NCBI RefSeq assembly: GCF_018128905.1
Contig: NZ_CP063808.1
Location: 744,001 to 808,000, forward strand
Direction: 5' to 3'
DNA: 64,000 nt
Source of the DNA: Streptomyces sp. A2-16
GTDB lineage: Bacteria > Actinomycetota > Actinomycetes > Streptomycetales > Streptomycetaceae
Every line of letters starts with the position of its first letter. The stretch's first letter is position 1. Positions 32,517 to 40,068 of this stretch are shown one piece after another. The notes beneath the pieces were generated by a model. It was given only the letters and a program-made list of their open reading frames with translations. It searched no databases and was not told where the DNA came from. A program made the position numbers and the translations under genes.

Positions 32517-32770
32517 CCGCCGCAGGGCTCCGGCTGCCGGCGCCGCGCTCCGTGCGGATCACGGTGCCGAGCGCGGCCTTCCGCCGTCCCTGACCGCAGC
32601 TGCCGTACGGCCCGTCACAAGGCCCGTCCGGCATACGCCCTGACGTCAGCGTCCGCGTCCGAGTCCGTCGTCGCCGGGACCAGGGCGCGCACGGGAGTCG
32701 ACGGAGTCTGACCTGCGGTTTCTTGCCTGTGGGGGAGATGTGCCACCTGGCGGCCGAGAACCGACCTGTC
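32517..32770. other. Intergenic gap between convergent genes
   Basis: 254 bases between recQ and the metalloprotease gene. I see no gene, no strong hairpin and no repeat here. Confidence 0.4.
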
Positions 32771-33712
32771 CTACGCCAGCGCCGACAACCCCGGCCCGAA
32801 AACGATCAGCAACGGCAGCAACGGCACCAGCGCAGCCGTCGCGGACGTCAGCGCCCGCTGCCTGCGCAGCAACCGCGGCGGCGGCTCCAGCAACCGGTCC
32901 ACCCGCTCACCCAGCAACCGATGACTGGACGCGCACGACAGCACCCCGCGGTGCTGGTTCAGCTCGATCAGCGCCAGCGCCGTCGTCAGGTGTCCGCACC
33001 GCCGCGAGGCCGTGTCGTCCGCCGCCAGCTCCACCAGCCGGTGCGTCTGGTCGCAGAAGTGGGCGAACAGCGGCACCCGCGGAAACCCCGTGGCCAGCGC
33101 GGTCGACAGATGCAGCAGCCAGTCGTGGCGGGCCCGCGCGTGCCCGCGCTCATGGGTGAGGACCGCGTCCAGCTGGTGATCGGTCAGCCGGTGCAGCGCG
33201 CCGGTCGTCACGATCAGCTGCGGCGGATTCCCCGGCATCCACCAGGCGTCCGGGTACTCGTCCTCCAGCACCAGCAGCGGACCGCGGGTCGCCGCGCCGA
33301 GCCCGGCCGGCAGATCGGGCGCGCGCTCCCGCAGATGTTCACGGGCCAGGCCGCGGCGCCGCCGGGCCTCGACCAGTTCGCGGGCCAGCATGGCCGTGGT
33401 CCAGGCGGCACCGGCCGCCAGCAGGAGGGTCGTCGCGACCGCCCAGACCGGCGCGGCCGAGAGGTCGTACGCCGCGGTCACGGCCGGCGGCGCCGGGGCG
33501 AACACATGGTCGCGGACCGTGTGGAAGACCGCCGCCGCCCCGAGCACCATCGCCGTCAGACAGCACAGCAGCACGGTCGCGACCAGGCACTGCCACACCC
33601 ACAGCCCGACCACCGGTTCCCGTTCGGGCCACGCGGCCCGGGTGAGCGCGCGCGGCACCGGCACGGCGGCCGCAACGGCGACGGTGCTCAGCAGGAGCAG
33701 GCAGAGAGTCAT
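32771..33712 (-). CDS. M56/M48-type membrane metalloprotease
   Basis: 313 residues with a membrane span at each end of a cytoplasmic or periplasmic loop (about residues 1-20, 38-62, 88-110 and 285-310) and the zinc motif HERGH at 187-191 followed by VELAADDTASR, the distal Glu region. This is the BlaR1/MecR1-like protease family lacking a sensor domain. In Streptomyces such genes usually follow a BlaI-type repressor; none is encoded immediately upstream here, where 155 bases separate it from fumarylacetoacetase. The N-terminal frame can be read far upstream, but that is the shadow of the next gene. Confidence 0.82.
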   Translation of the reverse strand: MTLCLLLLSTVAVAAAVPVPRALTRAAWPEREPVVGLWVWQCLVATVLLCCLTAMVLGAAAVFHTVRDHVFAPAPPAVTAAYDLSAAPVWAVATTLLLAAGAAWTTAMLARELVEARRRRGLAREHLRERAPDLPAGLGAATRGPLLVLEDEYPDAWWMPGNPPQLIVTTGALHRLTDHQLDAVLTHERGHARARHDWLLHLSTALATGFPRVPLFAHFCDQTHRLVELAADDTASRRCGHLTTALALIELNQHRGVLSCASSHRLLGERVDRLLEPPPRLLRRQRALTSATAALVPLLPLLIVFGPGLSALA

Positions 33713-33867
33713 GCCACGGGCTCCGCATCCTGATCGGAGACAGGGGAGGGTGGGGCTGTGCGGTGAAGTGCTGCGGGGCGGCCGGCACGTCGTCCCACGT
33801 GTGCCGCCCGCCGCCAGTATGCCGTGACACGGCGCCCCGCGGCAGGACTCGGACGGCTCCGAACGCC

Positions 33868-35103
33868 TCACACGTCCCGGGACACCACCCGTCCCACGAC
33901 ATCCCCCAGGCCCACCCGGGCCCCGTCCGGACCGGGAGCCCACGCCGACAGCGTCACCACGTCCCCGTCCTCGAGGAACGTCCGCTTGCCGTCCGGGAGT
34001 TCCAGCGCGTCCCGCCCGTTCCAGGTCAGCTCCAGGAGCGACCCCCGCTCGCCCTCCGAGGGCCCGCTCACGGTCCCGGAGCCGTACAGGTCGCCGGTGC
34101 GCAGCGAGGCACCGTTCACCGTCATGTGCGCCAACTGCTGGGCCGCCGTCCAGTACATGGTGGAGAAGGGCGGCTCGGACACCGTGTGACCGTTGATGGC
34201 GACCGAGATCCGCAGGTCGTAGCCGCCCGGCTCGACATCGGCAGCGGTGTCGTCCAGGTACGGCAGCAGCGCGTGGGTCCGCTCCGGCGGGGCCACCCGC
34301 GCGTCCTCCAGCGCGTCCAGCGGGGTGATCCACGCCGACACCGACGTGGCGAAGGACTTGCCGAGGAAGGGGCCGAGGGGGACGTACTCCCAGGCCTGGA
34401 TGTCCCGCGCCGACCAGTCGTTGAGCAGGCACAGTCCGAAGACGTGCTCCCGGAAGTCGCCGAGCCCGACCGGCCGGCCCAGCTGCGACGGCGTCCCGAC
34501 CACGAAGCCGACCTCCGCCTCGATGTCGAGTCGCACGGACGGCCCGAAGACGGGAGCCTCGTCGGTGGGGGCCTTCCGCTGCCCCGACGGCCGTACGACA
34601 TCCGTCCCCGAGACCACCACCGTGCCCGAGCGGCCGTGATAACCGATCGGCAGGTGCTTCCAGTTGGGGGTCAGGGAGTCCGCGGCGTCGGGGCGGAAGA
34701 TCCGGCCGACGTTGCGCGCGTGGTTCTCGGAGGCGTAGAAGTCGACGTAGTCCGCGACCTCGAAGGGCAGATGGAGGTCGACCGACGACAGCGGGTGGAA
34801 GAAGCCCGCGATCGCCTCCTGGTGCGCCGGCACCGTCACCCACCCGGTCAGCGCGCGCCGCACGTCCGACCAGGCCGTGCGGCCGGCGGCGAGGAGCGGC
34901 CCCAAGGAGGGCCGGGCGAGCAGGGACACGTACGGGGAACCGAGGGCGGCGGCGGCCGCACCCGCGTCGAGGACATGGTCGCCGAGCCGGACGCCGACGG
35001 TCCGGTCGGTGGAGCCCGCGGGCGAGAAGACGCCGTAGGGAAGGTTGTGCGGGCCGAAGGGGTCGCCCTCGGGCACGTCGAAGGGGACATCGAAGGGGGG
35101 CAT
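33868..35103 (-). CDS. fahA: Fumarylacetoacetase
   Basis: 411 residues from ATG 35103. Last enzyme of tyrosine/homogentisate breakdown, giving fumarate and acetoacetate. Conserved blocks include FYASENHARNVGRIFRP, YHGRSGTVVVSGTD, DIEAEVGFVVG (metal-binding acidic residues), LLNDWSARDIQAWEYVPLGPFLGKSF, and GSGTVSG. Homogentisate dioxygenase is not adjacent. The ribosome site is weak. A 20-bp tandem repeat about 110 bases upstream is a likely operator. Confidence 0.93.
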   Translation of the reverse strand: MPPFDVPFDVPEGDPFGPHNLPYGVFSPAGSTDRTVGVRLGDHVLDAGAAAAALGSPYVSLLARPSLGPLLAAGRTAWSDVRRALTGWVTVPAHQEAIAGFFHPLSSVDLHLPFEVADYVDFYASENHARNVGRIFRPDAADSLTPNWKHLPIGYHGRSGTVVVSGTDVVRPSGQRKAPTDEAPVFGPSVRLDIEAEVGFVVGTPSQLGRPVGLGDFREHVFGLCLLNDWSARDIQAWEYVPLGPFLGKSFATSVSAWITPLDALEDARVAPPERTHALLPYLDDTAADVEPGGYDLRISVAINGHTVSEPPFSTMYWTAAQQLAHMTVNGASLRTGDLYGSGTVSGPSEGERGSLLELTWNGRDALELPDGKRTFLEDGDVVTLSAWAPGPDGARVGLGDVVGRVVSRDV

Positions 35104-35213
35104 GGGGTGCTGCCTCACTCTCGCGCGTGCCGTGCCGACCTGCTGGTCGCGGCACACGTTGCGGTCCGGGTGGTCGCGCCACACGTTACGGCCGAGGCGC
35201 CGGTCGTGGGAGT

Positions 35214-35253
35214 GTCTAAAGAGCTAGCAATGTGCCTAAAGAGTTAGCAATGT
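35214..35253 (-). promoter_or_regulatory. 20-bp tandem repeat, probable operator
   Basis: On the minus strand the sequence is ACATTGCTAACTCTTTAGGC followed directly by ACATTGCTAGCTCTTTAGAC: 18 of 20 bases identical, exactly two helical turns. It is AT-rich against the background and lies between the divergent fumarylacetoacetase and ATP-grasp genes. The layout suggests two protomers or dimers bound on one face of DNA. The regulator is not identified in the window. Confidence 0.6.
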
Positions 35254-35357
35254 CCCGTTAAGAGACGGTCGGAGGCTTCCATTCCGGCTTAGCGTCCTTT
35301 GCGAGACACGGACGGGATGGGTGGGGTCGCGTCCGTTGGGGGACGCGTGGGGGGACC

Positions 35358-36617
35358 GTGGCCAGAAACGCGAGCAGTGTGCCGTTCGAGGCCGACCGCG
35401 AGGTCCCGGCCCTGATCGTCAAGTTCGGCGACTACCCGCTGCACCACGGCGGAGTCGGCGCGATCCGCAGCCTGGGCCGCCTCGGCGTGCCCATGTACGC
35501 CATCACGGAGGACCGCTGCACGCCCGCCGCTGCCTCCCGGTACCTCACCCGCGCGTTCGTCTGGCCGACGACCGGCACCGAGGACCCGGGCCGGCTGGTC
35601 GAGGGACTGATTCGGATCGGGCGCCGCATCGGCCGCCCCGCCGTCCTCGTACCGACCGACGAGGAGGCGGCGGTCCTGATCGCCGAGCACCAGAGCGACC
35701 TCTTCGGCCGGTTCCTCTTCCCGCGCGTGGAGCCCGCCCTCACCCGTCGGCTGGCCAGCAAACAGGGCCTGCACGAACTGTGCGTGGAACACGGGATCGC
35801 GAGCCCCGAGGCCGCCTTCCCGCAGTCGTACGACGACGTCGTGGCCTTCGCCGAGAAGGCCCGCTTCCCGGTGGTGGCCAAGAACCGCGAGGCGTTCGTG
35901 CGGCGCCGACGGCCCGCGGTGAACGGCACCACGCGCATCGCCACCCGTGAAGGGCTGCTCGCCCTCGCCCGTGACTGGGGCGAGCGGCCCGGGGTGATCC
36001 TCCAGGAGTACCTGCCCCGAGAGGAGGCCGAGGACTGGATCGTGCACGCATACTTCGACGCCAACTCCAGCCCGCTGGCCCTGTTCACCGGCGTCAAGGT
36101 GCGCTCCTGGCCGCCGCACGCGGGCATGACGGCCAACGCGTACGTCGTCGACAACCCCGAACTCGCGGATCTCGCCGCGCGTTTCATCAAACAGATCGGC
36201 TACACCGGCATCATCGACCTCGACCTGCGCTTCGACCGGCGCGACGGCCAGTACAAACTGCTCGACTTCAACCCACGCATGGGCGCCCAGTTCCGGCTCT
36301 TCGAGAGCGAGTCGGGGGTGGACGTCGTCCGCGCCCTGCACCTGGACCTCACAGGGCGGGCTGTTCCGGAGGGGGAACAGCGGGCCGGCCGCCGCTATGT
36401 CGTGGAGAACATCGACCTGCCCGCCCTGCTCGCCTACCGCCGCAGCGGCTATACGACCCCGCACGCGCCGGCGCGGCCCAGTGGGACCGAGCTGGCCTGG
36501 CTCGCGGGTGACGACCCGCTGCCGTTCCTCACCATGCTCGGCCGCTTCGTACGGCCCGGCGCGAAGCATCTCTACCAACTGTGGCGTACCAGCCGCCGCG
36601 GCAACGCGACCGGCTGA
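35358..36617 (+). CDS. ATP-grasp domain carboxylate ligase
   Basis: 419 residues, GTG start. The layout is that of carbamoyl-phosphate-synthase-like ATP-grasp enzymes: an N-terminal Rossmann-like pre-ATP-grasp (VKFGDYPLHHGGVGAIRSLGRLG), the central ATP-binding lobe (VVAKNREAF, VILQEYLP), and the metal-binding LLDFNPRMGAQFRLFE near residue 305. Such proteins join a carboxylate to an amine or similar nucleophile. It is followed 100 bases later by a flavoprotein gene, and the two probably work together on an unknown small molecule or peptide. Confidence 0.85.
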   Translation: MARNASSVPFEADREVPALIVKFGDYPLHHGGVGAIRSLGRLGVPMYAITEDRCTPAAASRYLTRAFVWPTTGTEDPGRLVEGLIRIGRRIGRPAVLVPTDEEAAVLIAEHQSDLFGRFLFPRVEPALTRRLASKQGLHELCVEHGIASPEAAFPQSYDDVVAFAEKARFPVVAKNREAFVRRRRPAVNGTTRIATREGLLALARDWGERPGVILQEYLPREEAEDWIVHAYFDANSSPLALFTGVKVRSWPPHAGMTANAYVVDNPELADLAARFIKQIGYTGIIDLDLRFDRRDGQYKLLDFNPRMGAQFRLFESESGVDVVRALHLDLTGRAVPEGEQRAGRRYVVENIDLPALLAYRRSGYTTPHAPARPSGTELAWLAGDDPLPFLTMLGRFVRPGAKHLYQLWRTSRRGNATG

Positions 36618-36627
36618 CCAGCGGCAC

Positions 36628-36669
36628 ACGGCCGGAAGAACCGCACGGGGGGACCACGGCCGGAAGAAC
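36628..36669 (+). repeat. Direct repeat between ATP-grasp and flavoprotein genes
   Basis: ACGGCCGGAAGAAC occurs at 36628-36641 and again at 36656-36669, 28 bp apart. Immediately after it, CGAAGTGA is repeated in tandem at 36683-36698. Confidence 0.7.
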
Positions 36670-36680
36670 AGCGGCACCAC

Positions 36681-36720
36681 CACGAAGTGACGAAGTGACG
36701 TCCTGGGGAGGGACTTCGTG
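36681..36720 (+). promoter_or_regulatory. Potential start-codon-sequestering hairpin
   Basis: CACGAAGT (36681-36688) is complementary to ACTTCGTG (36713-36720), and the right arm contains the GTG start of the flavoprotein gene. The ribosome site GGGGAGGG lies in the loop. A second copy, ACGAAGT at 36690-36696, could pair with the same arm, giving two competing stems. A translational switch is inference. Confidence 0.4.
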
Positions 36721-37920
36721 ATCCATCCGGTAGCAGTCATCGGCGCCGGGCCCTTCGGCCTGTCGACCGCGGCCCATCTGCGGGCGCGCGGCATACCCGT
36801 ACGCGTCTTCGGCGACCCCATGGTCAGCTGGCGCGACCACATGCCCGCGGGCATGCTCCTCAAGTCGACCCCGGCCGCCTCCAACCTCGACGCGCCCCAG
36901 CGCGGGCACACCCTCGTCGACTACTGCGACGCGGCCGGAATCCCGCGGCTGGTGACGGACGAGGACATCGTCCCCGTGGAGACGTTCATCGCCTACGGCA
37001 GGTGGTTCCAGCAGAAGCTGGTGCCCGAGCTGGAACAGGTGCGGGTCGTGTCCGTGGACCGCAGCGAACAGGGAGGCTTCCAACTCAAGCTGGACTCGGG
37101 GGAGTCGTTCACCACGCGCGCGGTCGTCGTCGCCACCGGCCTGTCGGGGCTCTCCCACCTGCCCCCGGAACTGGCCGCCGCCGCACCCGACGGACCCGCC
37201 CCCACCGCCCCGGTCTCCCACAGCTCCCAGCACCACGACCTCACCCGCTACTCCGGCAGGGAACTGATCGTCGTCGGCGCCGGCCAGTCCGCGCTGGAGA
37301 CGGCCGCCCTCGCGGCGGAGGCGGGCGCCCGCGTCAGGGTGGTCGCCCGCGGACGCGGCAGCGTGGACTTCGGAGCGCCGCCGTGGAAGCAGCCGAGGCT
37401 GCGCCCCGAGTCGCCCTTCGGACGGGCCTGGTCGCTGTGGGCCCTGACCTACTACCCGCACCCCTACCGCAGGCTCCCGGCCGGCGTCCGCCATTACCTG
37501 GTCCGACGGGTTCTCGGCCCGCTCGGCGCCTGGTGGCTGCGCGACCGCTTCGAGGGCAAGGTGCAGGTCACCGAGGTGGACCGGATCGTCACCGCGGACG
37601 TGTCCGACGGTCACCCGGTCCTGGAAGTGCTCGGCCACACCGGCCGCAGGGACCGTCTGGCGGCCGACCACGTCATCGCGGCCACCGGCTACCGCGTCGA
37701 CCTCGCCGCGATGGACTTCCTCGGGCACGAACTGCGCACCGCCCTCGCGGTCAGCCGGGGCACGCCCAGGCTCGGCGCCGGATACGTCTCCTCCGTGCCG
37801 GGTCTGTACTTCACCGGTCTGCCGGCGGCGGCCTCCTACGGCCCGGTGATGCGGTTCGTGTGCGGCACGGAGTTCGCCTCACCGAGGCTGGCCCGGCACC
37901 TGGCGGCGGCGCACGGCTAG
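36718..37920 (+). CDS. FAD/NAD(P)-binding monooxygenase-like protein
   Basis: 400 residues. N-terminal FAD-binding GAGPFG at about 9-14, a second nucleotide site GAGQSALETA near residue 185, and the ATGYR motif near 325 place it in the flavin-containing monooxygenase/lysine-ornithine hydroxylase fold. The FMO fingerprint FxGxxxHxxxY/F is not evident; SHSSQHHDLTRYSGREL occupies that place. Likely an N- or C-oxidising enzyme coupled with the upstream ATP-grasp ligase. The C-terminus has the usual GLPAAASYGPVMRFVCG loop. Confidence 0.82.
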   Translation: MIHPVAVIGAGPFGLSTAAHLRARGIPVRVFGDPMVSWRDHMPAGMLLKSTPAASNLDAPQRGHTLVDYCDAAGIPRLVTDEDIVPVETFIAYGRWFQQKLVPELEQVRVVSVDRSEQGGFQLKLDSGESFTTRAVVVATGLSGLSHLPPELAAAAPDGPAPTAPVSHSSQHHDLTRYSGRELIVVGAGQSALETAALAAEAGARVRVVARGRGSVDFGAPPWKQPRLRPESPFGRAWSLWALTYYPHPYRRLPAGVRHYLVRRVLGPLGAWWLRDRFEGKVQVTEVDRIVTADVSDGHPVLEVLGHTGRRDRLAADHVIAATGYRVDLAAMDFLGHELRTALAVSRGTPRLGAGYVSSVPGLYFTGLPAAASYGPVMRFVCGTEFASPRLARHLAAAHG

Positions 37921-37922
37921 CC

Positions 37923-38285
37923 TCACGAGCCGCAGAGGTCCTTCAGCCTGCCGGCCGCCGCGTCGATCCTGCTCGCGTCCGGGGAGGTGTCCCCGTCGAG
38001 GACGGCCTTGTCGTAGTCCTCGACGGCCTGGTCGAGGTCCTTGACGGCCTTCTCGACCTCGTGGTCCGAGTCGCCGGACGTCCGGTCCCCGATGGTGTCG
38101 AGGTTCTTCTCGACCGTGTCGAGGGAGTCGCCCTCGTGGAGGGCCTTCAGGCTGTCGGCGATGGCGTCGGCGTTCGACGCGCAGTGCAGGGAGTCGTCCA
38201 CGCCGTCGGGGTCGCAGCCGGTGGCGAGGACGGCGGTGAGGACGACGGCGGTCAGGGCGGTGGCGGCGGTGAGGCTACGGCGCAT
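37923..38285 (-). CDS. Small lipoprotein
   Basis: 120 residues with a basic start, hydrophobic segment and lipobox LATGC. The mature part is a charged helical domain (about residues 35-118, repeated DxxEKxL/DLDQAVEDYDKAV patterns) that probably forms a coiled coil, with a second cysteine pair HC/LC. No family recognised. Confidence 0.75.
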   Translation of the reverse strand: MRRSLTAATALTAVVLTAVLATGCDPDGVDDSLHCASNADAIADSLKALHEGDSLDTVEKNLDTIGDRTSGDSDHEVEKAVKDLDQAVEDYDKAVLDGDTSPDASRIDAAAGRLKDLCGS

Positions 38286-38414
38286 GGCTGTGGCCAACCC
38301 TTTCTCGGGGCGGGATTCGACGCCGTCCACGATTCCGCCGCCCGCCCACGGCCACGAGGGAGCCGGCCCGCCTATGCGGGTGTAGCCCACTGCACCCCCA
38401 CGCCCCTGCGGTCT

Positions 38415-38518
38415 CGTATCTCCGCAGCTCCGTATCTCCGCAGCTCCGCAGCTCCGTATCTCCGTATCTCCGCAGCTCCGCAGCTCCGCAGCTCCGCACC
38501 CCCGCGGTCCCGCCGCCC
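38415..38518. repeat. 8-bp tandem repeat array
   Basis: Ten perfect units of two variants, A = CGTATCTC and B = CGCAGCTC, in the order A B A B B A A B B B (38415-38494), followed by three degenerate units to 38518. The unit length is not a multiple of three, and the array ends 4 bases before the galactanase stop region, between two minus-strand genes. Variable in copy number in principle. Confidence 0.9.
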
Positions 38519-38521
38519 GTC

Positions 38522-39670
38522 CTACGACCGATAGCGCCCCAGCGTCCGCAGCCCCGGCAACGCCCTGTCCTCGAAGTCGAACAGCGCCAGGTTCTCCCAC
38601 GCGTTGCCCGAGGACGGGTCCGTGGAGTCCCAGCCGCTGCCCGCGCGGTAGGTCCACAGGCCCTCCCAGTAGCAGTAGCCGAGACCCTGCCCGCCCGGCA
38701 CCCCGGCGGCGAGGTCGGCCACCGCGCGCAGCCACGCGGCCTGGCCCTCGGGGGTGGCGGGGAAGCCGTCGGTCAGCTGGGACGGGCTGTTCATGATGTC
38801 GTTGACGCCGTCCTCACTCTCCAGCGTGAACGGGTACGCCGTCTCGGCGATCACGCACGGCTTGCCGTAACGCGCGGTGATGTCGGCCATGTTGGCGGCC
38901 GCGTCCGCGACCGGGCCGTGCCAGAACGGGTAGTACGAGAGCCCGATGATGTCGAAGTCGACGCCGTACGACACCACGTTGTCGAACCACCAGCGGTACA
39001 GCCCGTTGTCGCCGCCGTTCGCCAGGTGCAGGATCGTGCGGACGCGCGGGGTGGTGTCGCGGGCCGCGCTCAGACCTGCCTTGAGGAAGGCGGTCATGTT
39101 GTCGAAGTGCTCCCAGTTGCCCTCCGGCCAGATCAGGCCGCCGTTCAGCTCGTTGCCGATCTGCACCAGCTGAGCCGGGGTTCCCTGCCTGCGCAGGGCG
39201 CCCAGCACATCCGCCGTGTGGTCGTACACGGCCCTGGTCAGCCCCGCCACGTCCAGGCCCGCCCAGGCGGCCGGCTTGGTCTGGTGGGCCGGGTCGGCCC
39301 AGTTGTCGGAGTAGTGGAAGTCGATCCAGATGCCGACGCCGGCCCGCTTGAGGCGGCGGGCCAGCGGCAGGATGTGCGCCTTGTCGTTGTAGCCGTCCGC
39401 GGGGTTCACCCAGACCTTGAGGCGGGCGTGGGTGACGCCGGCCCGGGCCATGAGGCGGATCGGGTCCTGACGGTGGCCGTCGGCGGTGCGGTACACGGCG
39501 CCGTGGTCCTCGTTCTTCGGCAGCGAGGAGATGTCGATGCCGCGGATCCGCAGGCGGCCACCGCCGGCGGAGCCGGAGGCAACCGGAGCGGCCACGGCCT
39601 GGGTGGCCCCCAGCACGGGAACGGCCAGCGCGGCGGCTCCGGCAGCGGTGAGAACACTGCGTCTGCGCAT
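38522..39670 (-). CDS. Secreted arabinogalactan endo-beta-1,4-galactanase (GH53)
   Basis: 382 residues. The N-terminus MRRRSVLTAAGAAALAVPVLGATQAVA is an export signal, possibly Tat-type because of the arginines before SVL. GH53 catalytic residues are visible: acid/base E174 in IGNELNGGLIWPEG and nucleophile E276 in AETAYPF; RGIDISSLPKNEDHGAVY and RLKVWVNP are family blocks. It cuts galactan chains outside the cell, supplying oligosaccharides to the divergent ABC transporter. A LacI-type operator lies 166 bases upstream. Confidence 0.93.
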   Translation of the reverse strand: MRRRSVLTAAGAAALAVPVLGATQAVAAPVASGSAGGGRLRIRGIDISSLPKNEDHGAVYRTADGHRQDPIRLMARAGVTHARLKVWVNPADGYNDKAHILPLARRLKRAGVGIWIDFHYSDNWADPAHQTKPAAWAGLDVAGLTRAVYDHTADVLGALRRQGTPAQLVQIGNELNGGLIWPEGNWEHFDNMTAFLKAGLSAARDTTPRVRTILHLANGGDNGLYRWWFDNVVSYGVDFDIIGLSYYPFWHGPVADAAANMADITARYGKPCVIAETAYPFTLESEDGVNDIMNSPSQLTDGFPATPEGQAAWLRAVADLAAGVPGGQGLGYCYWEGLWTYRAGSGWDSTDPSSGNAWENLALFDFEDRALPGLRTLGRYRS

Positions 39671-39835
39671 GTCAAAGGGTCCTTTCGCGGACGGTCACAC
39701 GGATACCCGCTCCGCGGTGACCTCAGCCCCCGGGGTCGGGCCGGGAAAGGGCCGGGAAGCGGTCCGGGCGGAGGCCGGGGGCACGGGGCGAGGGGAGCCG
39801 CTGAACCGCCTGACGATCCAGAAAACCCTCATTTT

Positions 39836-39851
39836 CTGTGATCGTGCACAG
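39836..39851 (-). promoter_or_regulatory. LacI-type operator, galactanase side
   Basis: CTGTGATCGTGCACAG: an imperfect palindrome CTGTGnnCGnnCACAG with the central CG typical of LacI-family operators. It is the exact reverse complement of the second operator 99 bases away. Confidence 0.8.
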
Positions 39852-39907
39852 CTCCCCTCACCCCTGTCATCGGCGGGCAACAAGTAGATAACCGCACCGT
39901 CCCGCCA

Positions 39908-39936
39908 TTGACAAGGGGCCGAAACAATTCTCTACT
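39908..39936 (+). promoter_or_regulatory. Promoter of the galacto-oligosaccharide transporter operon
   Basis: TTGACA (39908-39913), a 17-base spacer and TCTACT (39931-39936). The operator at 39935-39950 overlaps the -10 and start site, so bound repressor would block transcription. Confidence 0.75.
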
Positions 39937-39950
39937 GTGCACGATCACAG
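39935..39950 (+). promoter_or_regulatory. LacI-type operator, transporter side
   Basis: CTGTGCACGATCACAG, reverse complement of the operator at 39836-39851. Most likely bound by the LacI protein at the end of this operon. Confidence 0.82.
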
Positions 39951-40068
39951 AGCCGCGCGGCCCTCGCGCACAGCCTCTCGGTCACGTCCGCAGAACCTCC
40001 CCCCACGGCGGTTGCCGCGAACGCGCGACGTCTCGAGACCGGCTGGTTCCAAGTCAGGGGAGATGAAG

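Larger units (their letters stand above)
39671..40068. other. Divergent control region of the galactan locus
   Basis: 398 bases between galactanase and binding-protein genes. It contains two mirror-image LacI-type operators, a clear rightward promoter at 39908-39936, and leaders on both sides. Low-quality frames here lack ribosome sites. Confidence 0.75.

Noticed and set aside
33868..35182. Long alternative minus-strand frame joining the metalloprotease to sequence under fumarylacetoacetase
   Set aside because: This part is an out-of-frame shadow of the fumarylacetoacetase gene; the protease homology begins at ATG 33712.
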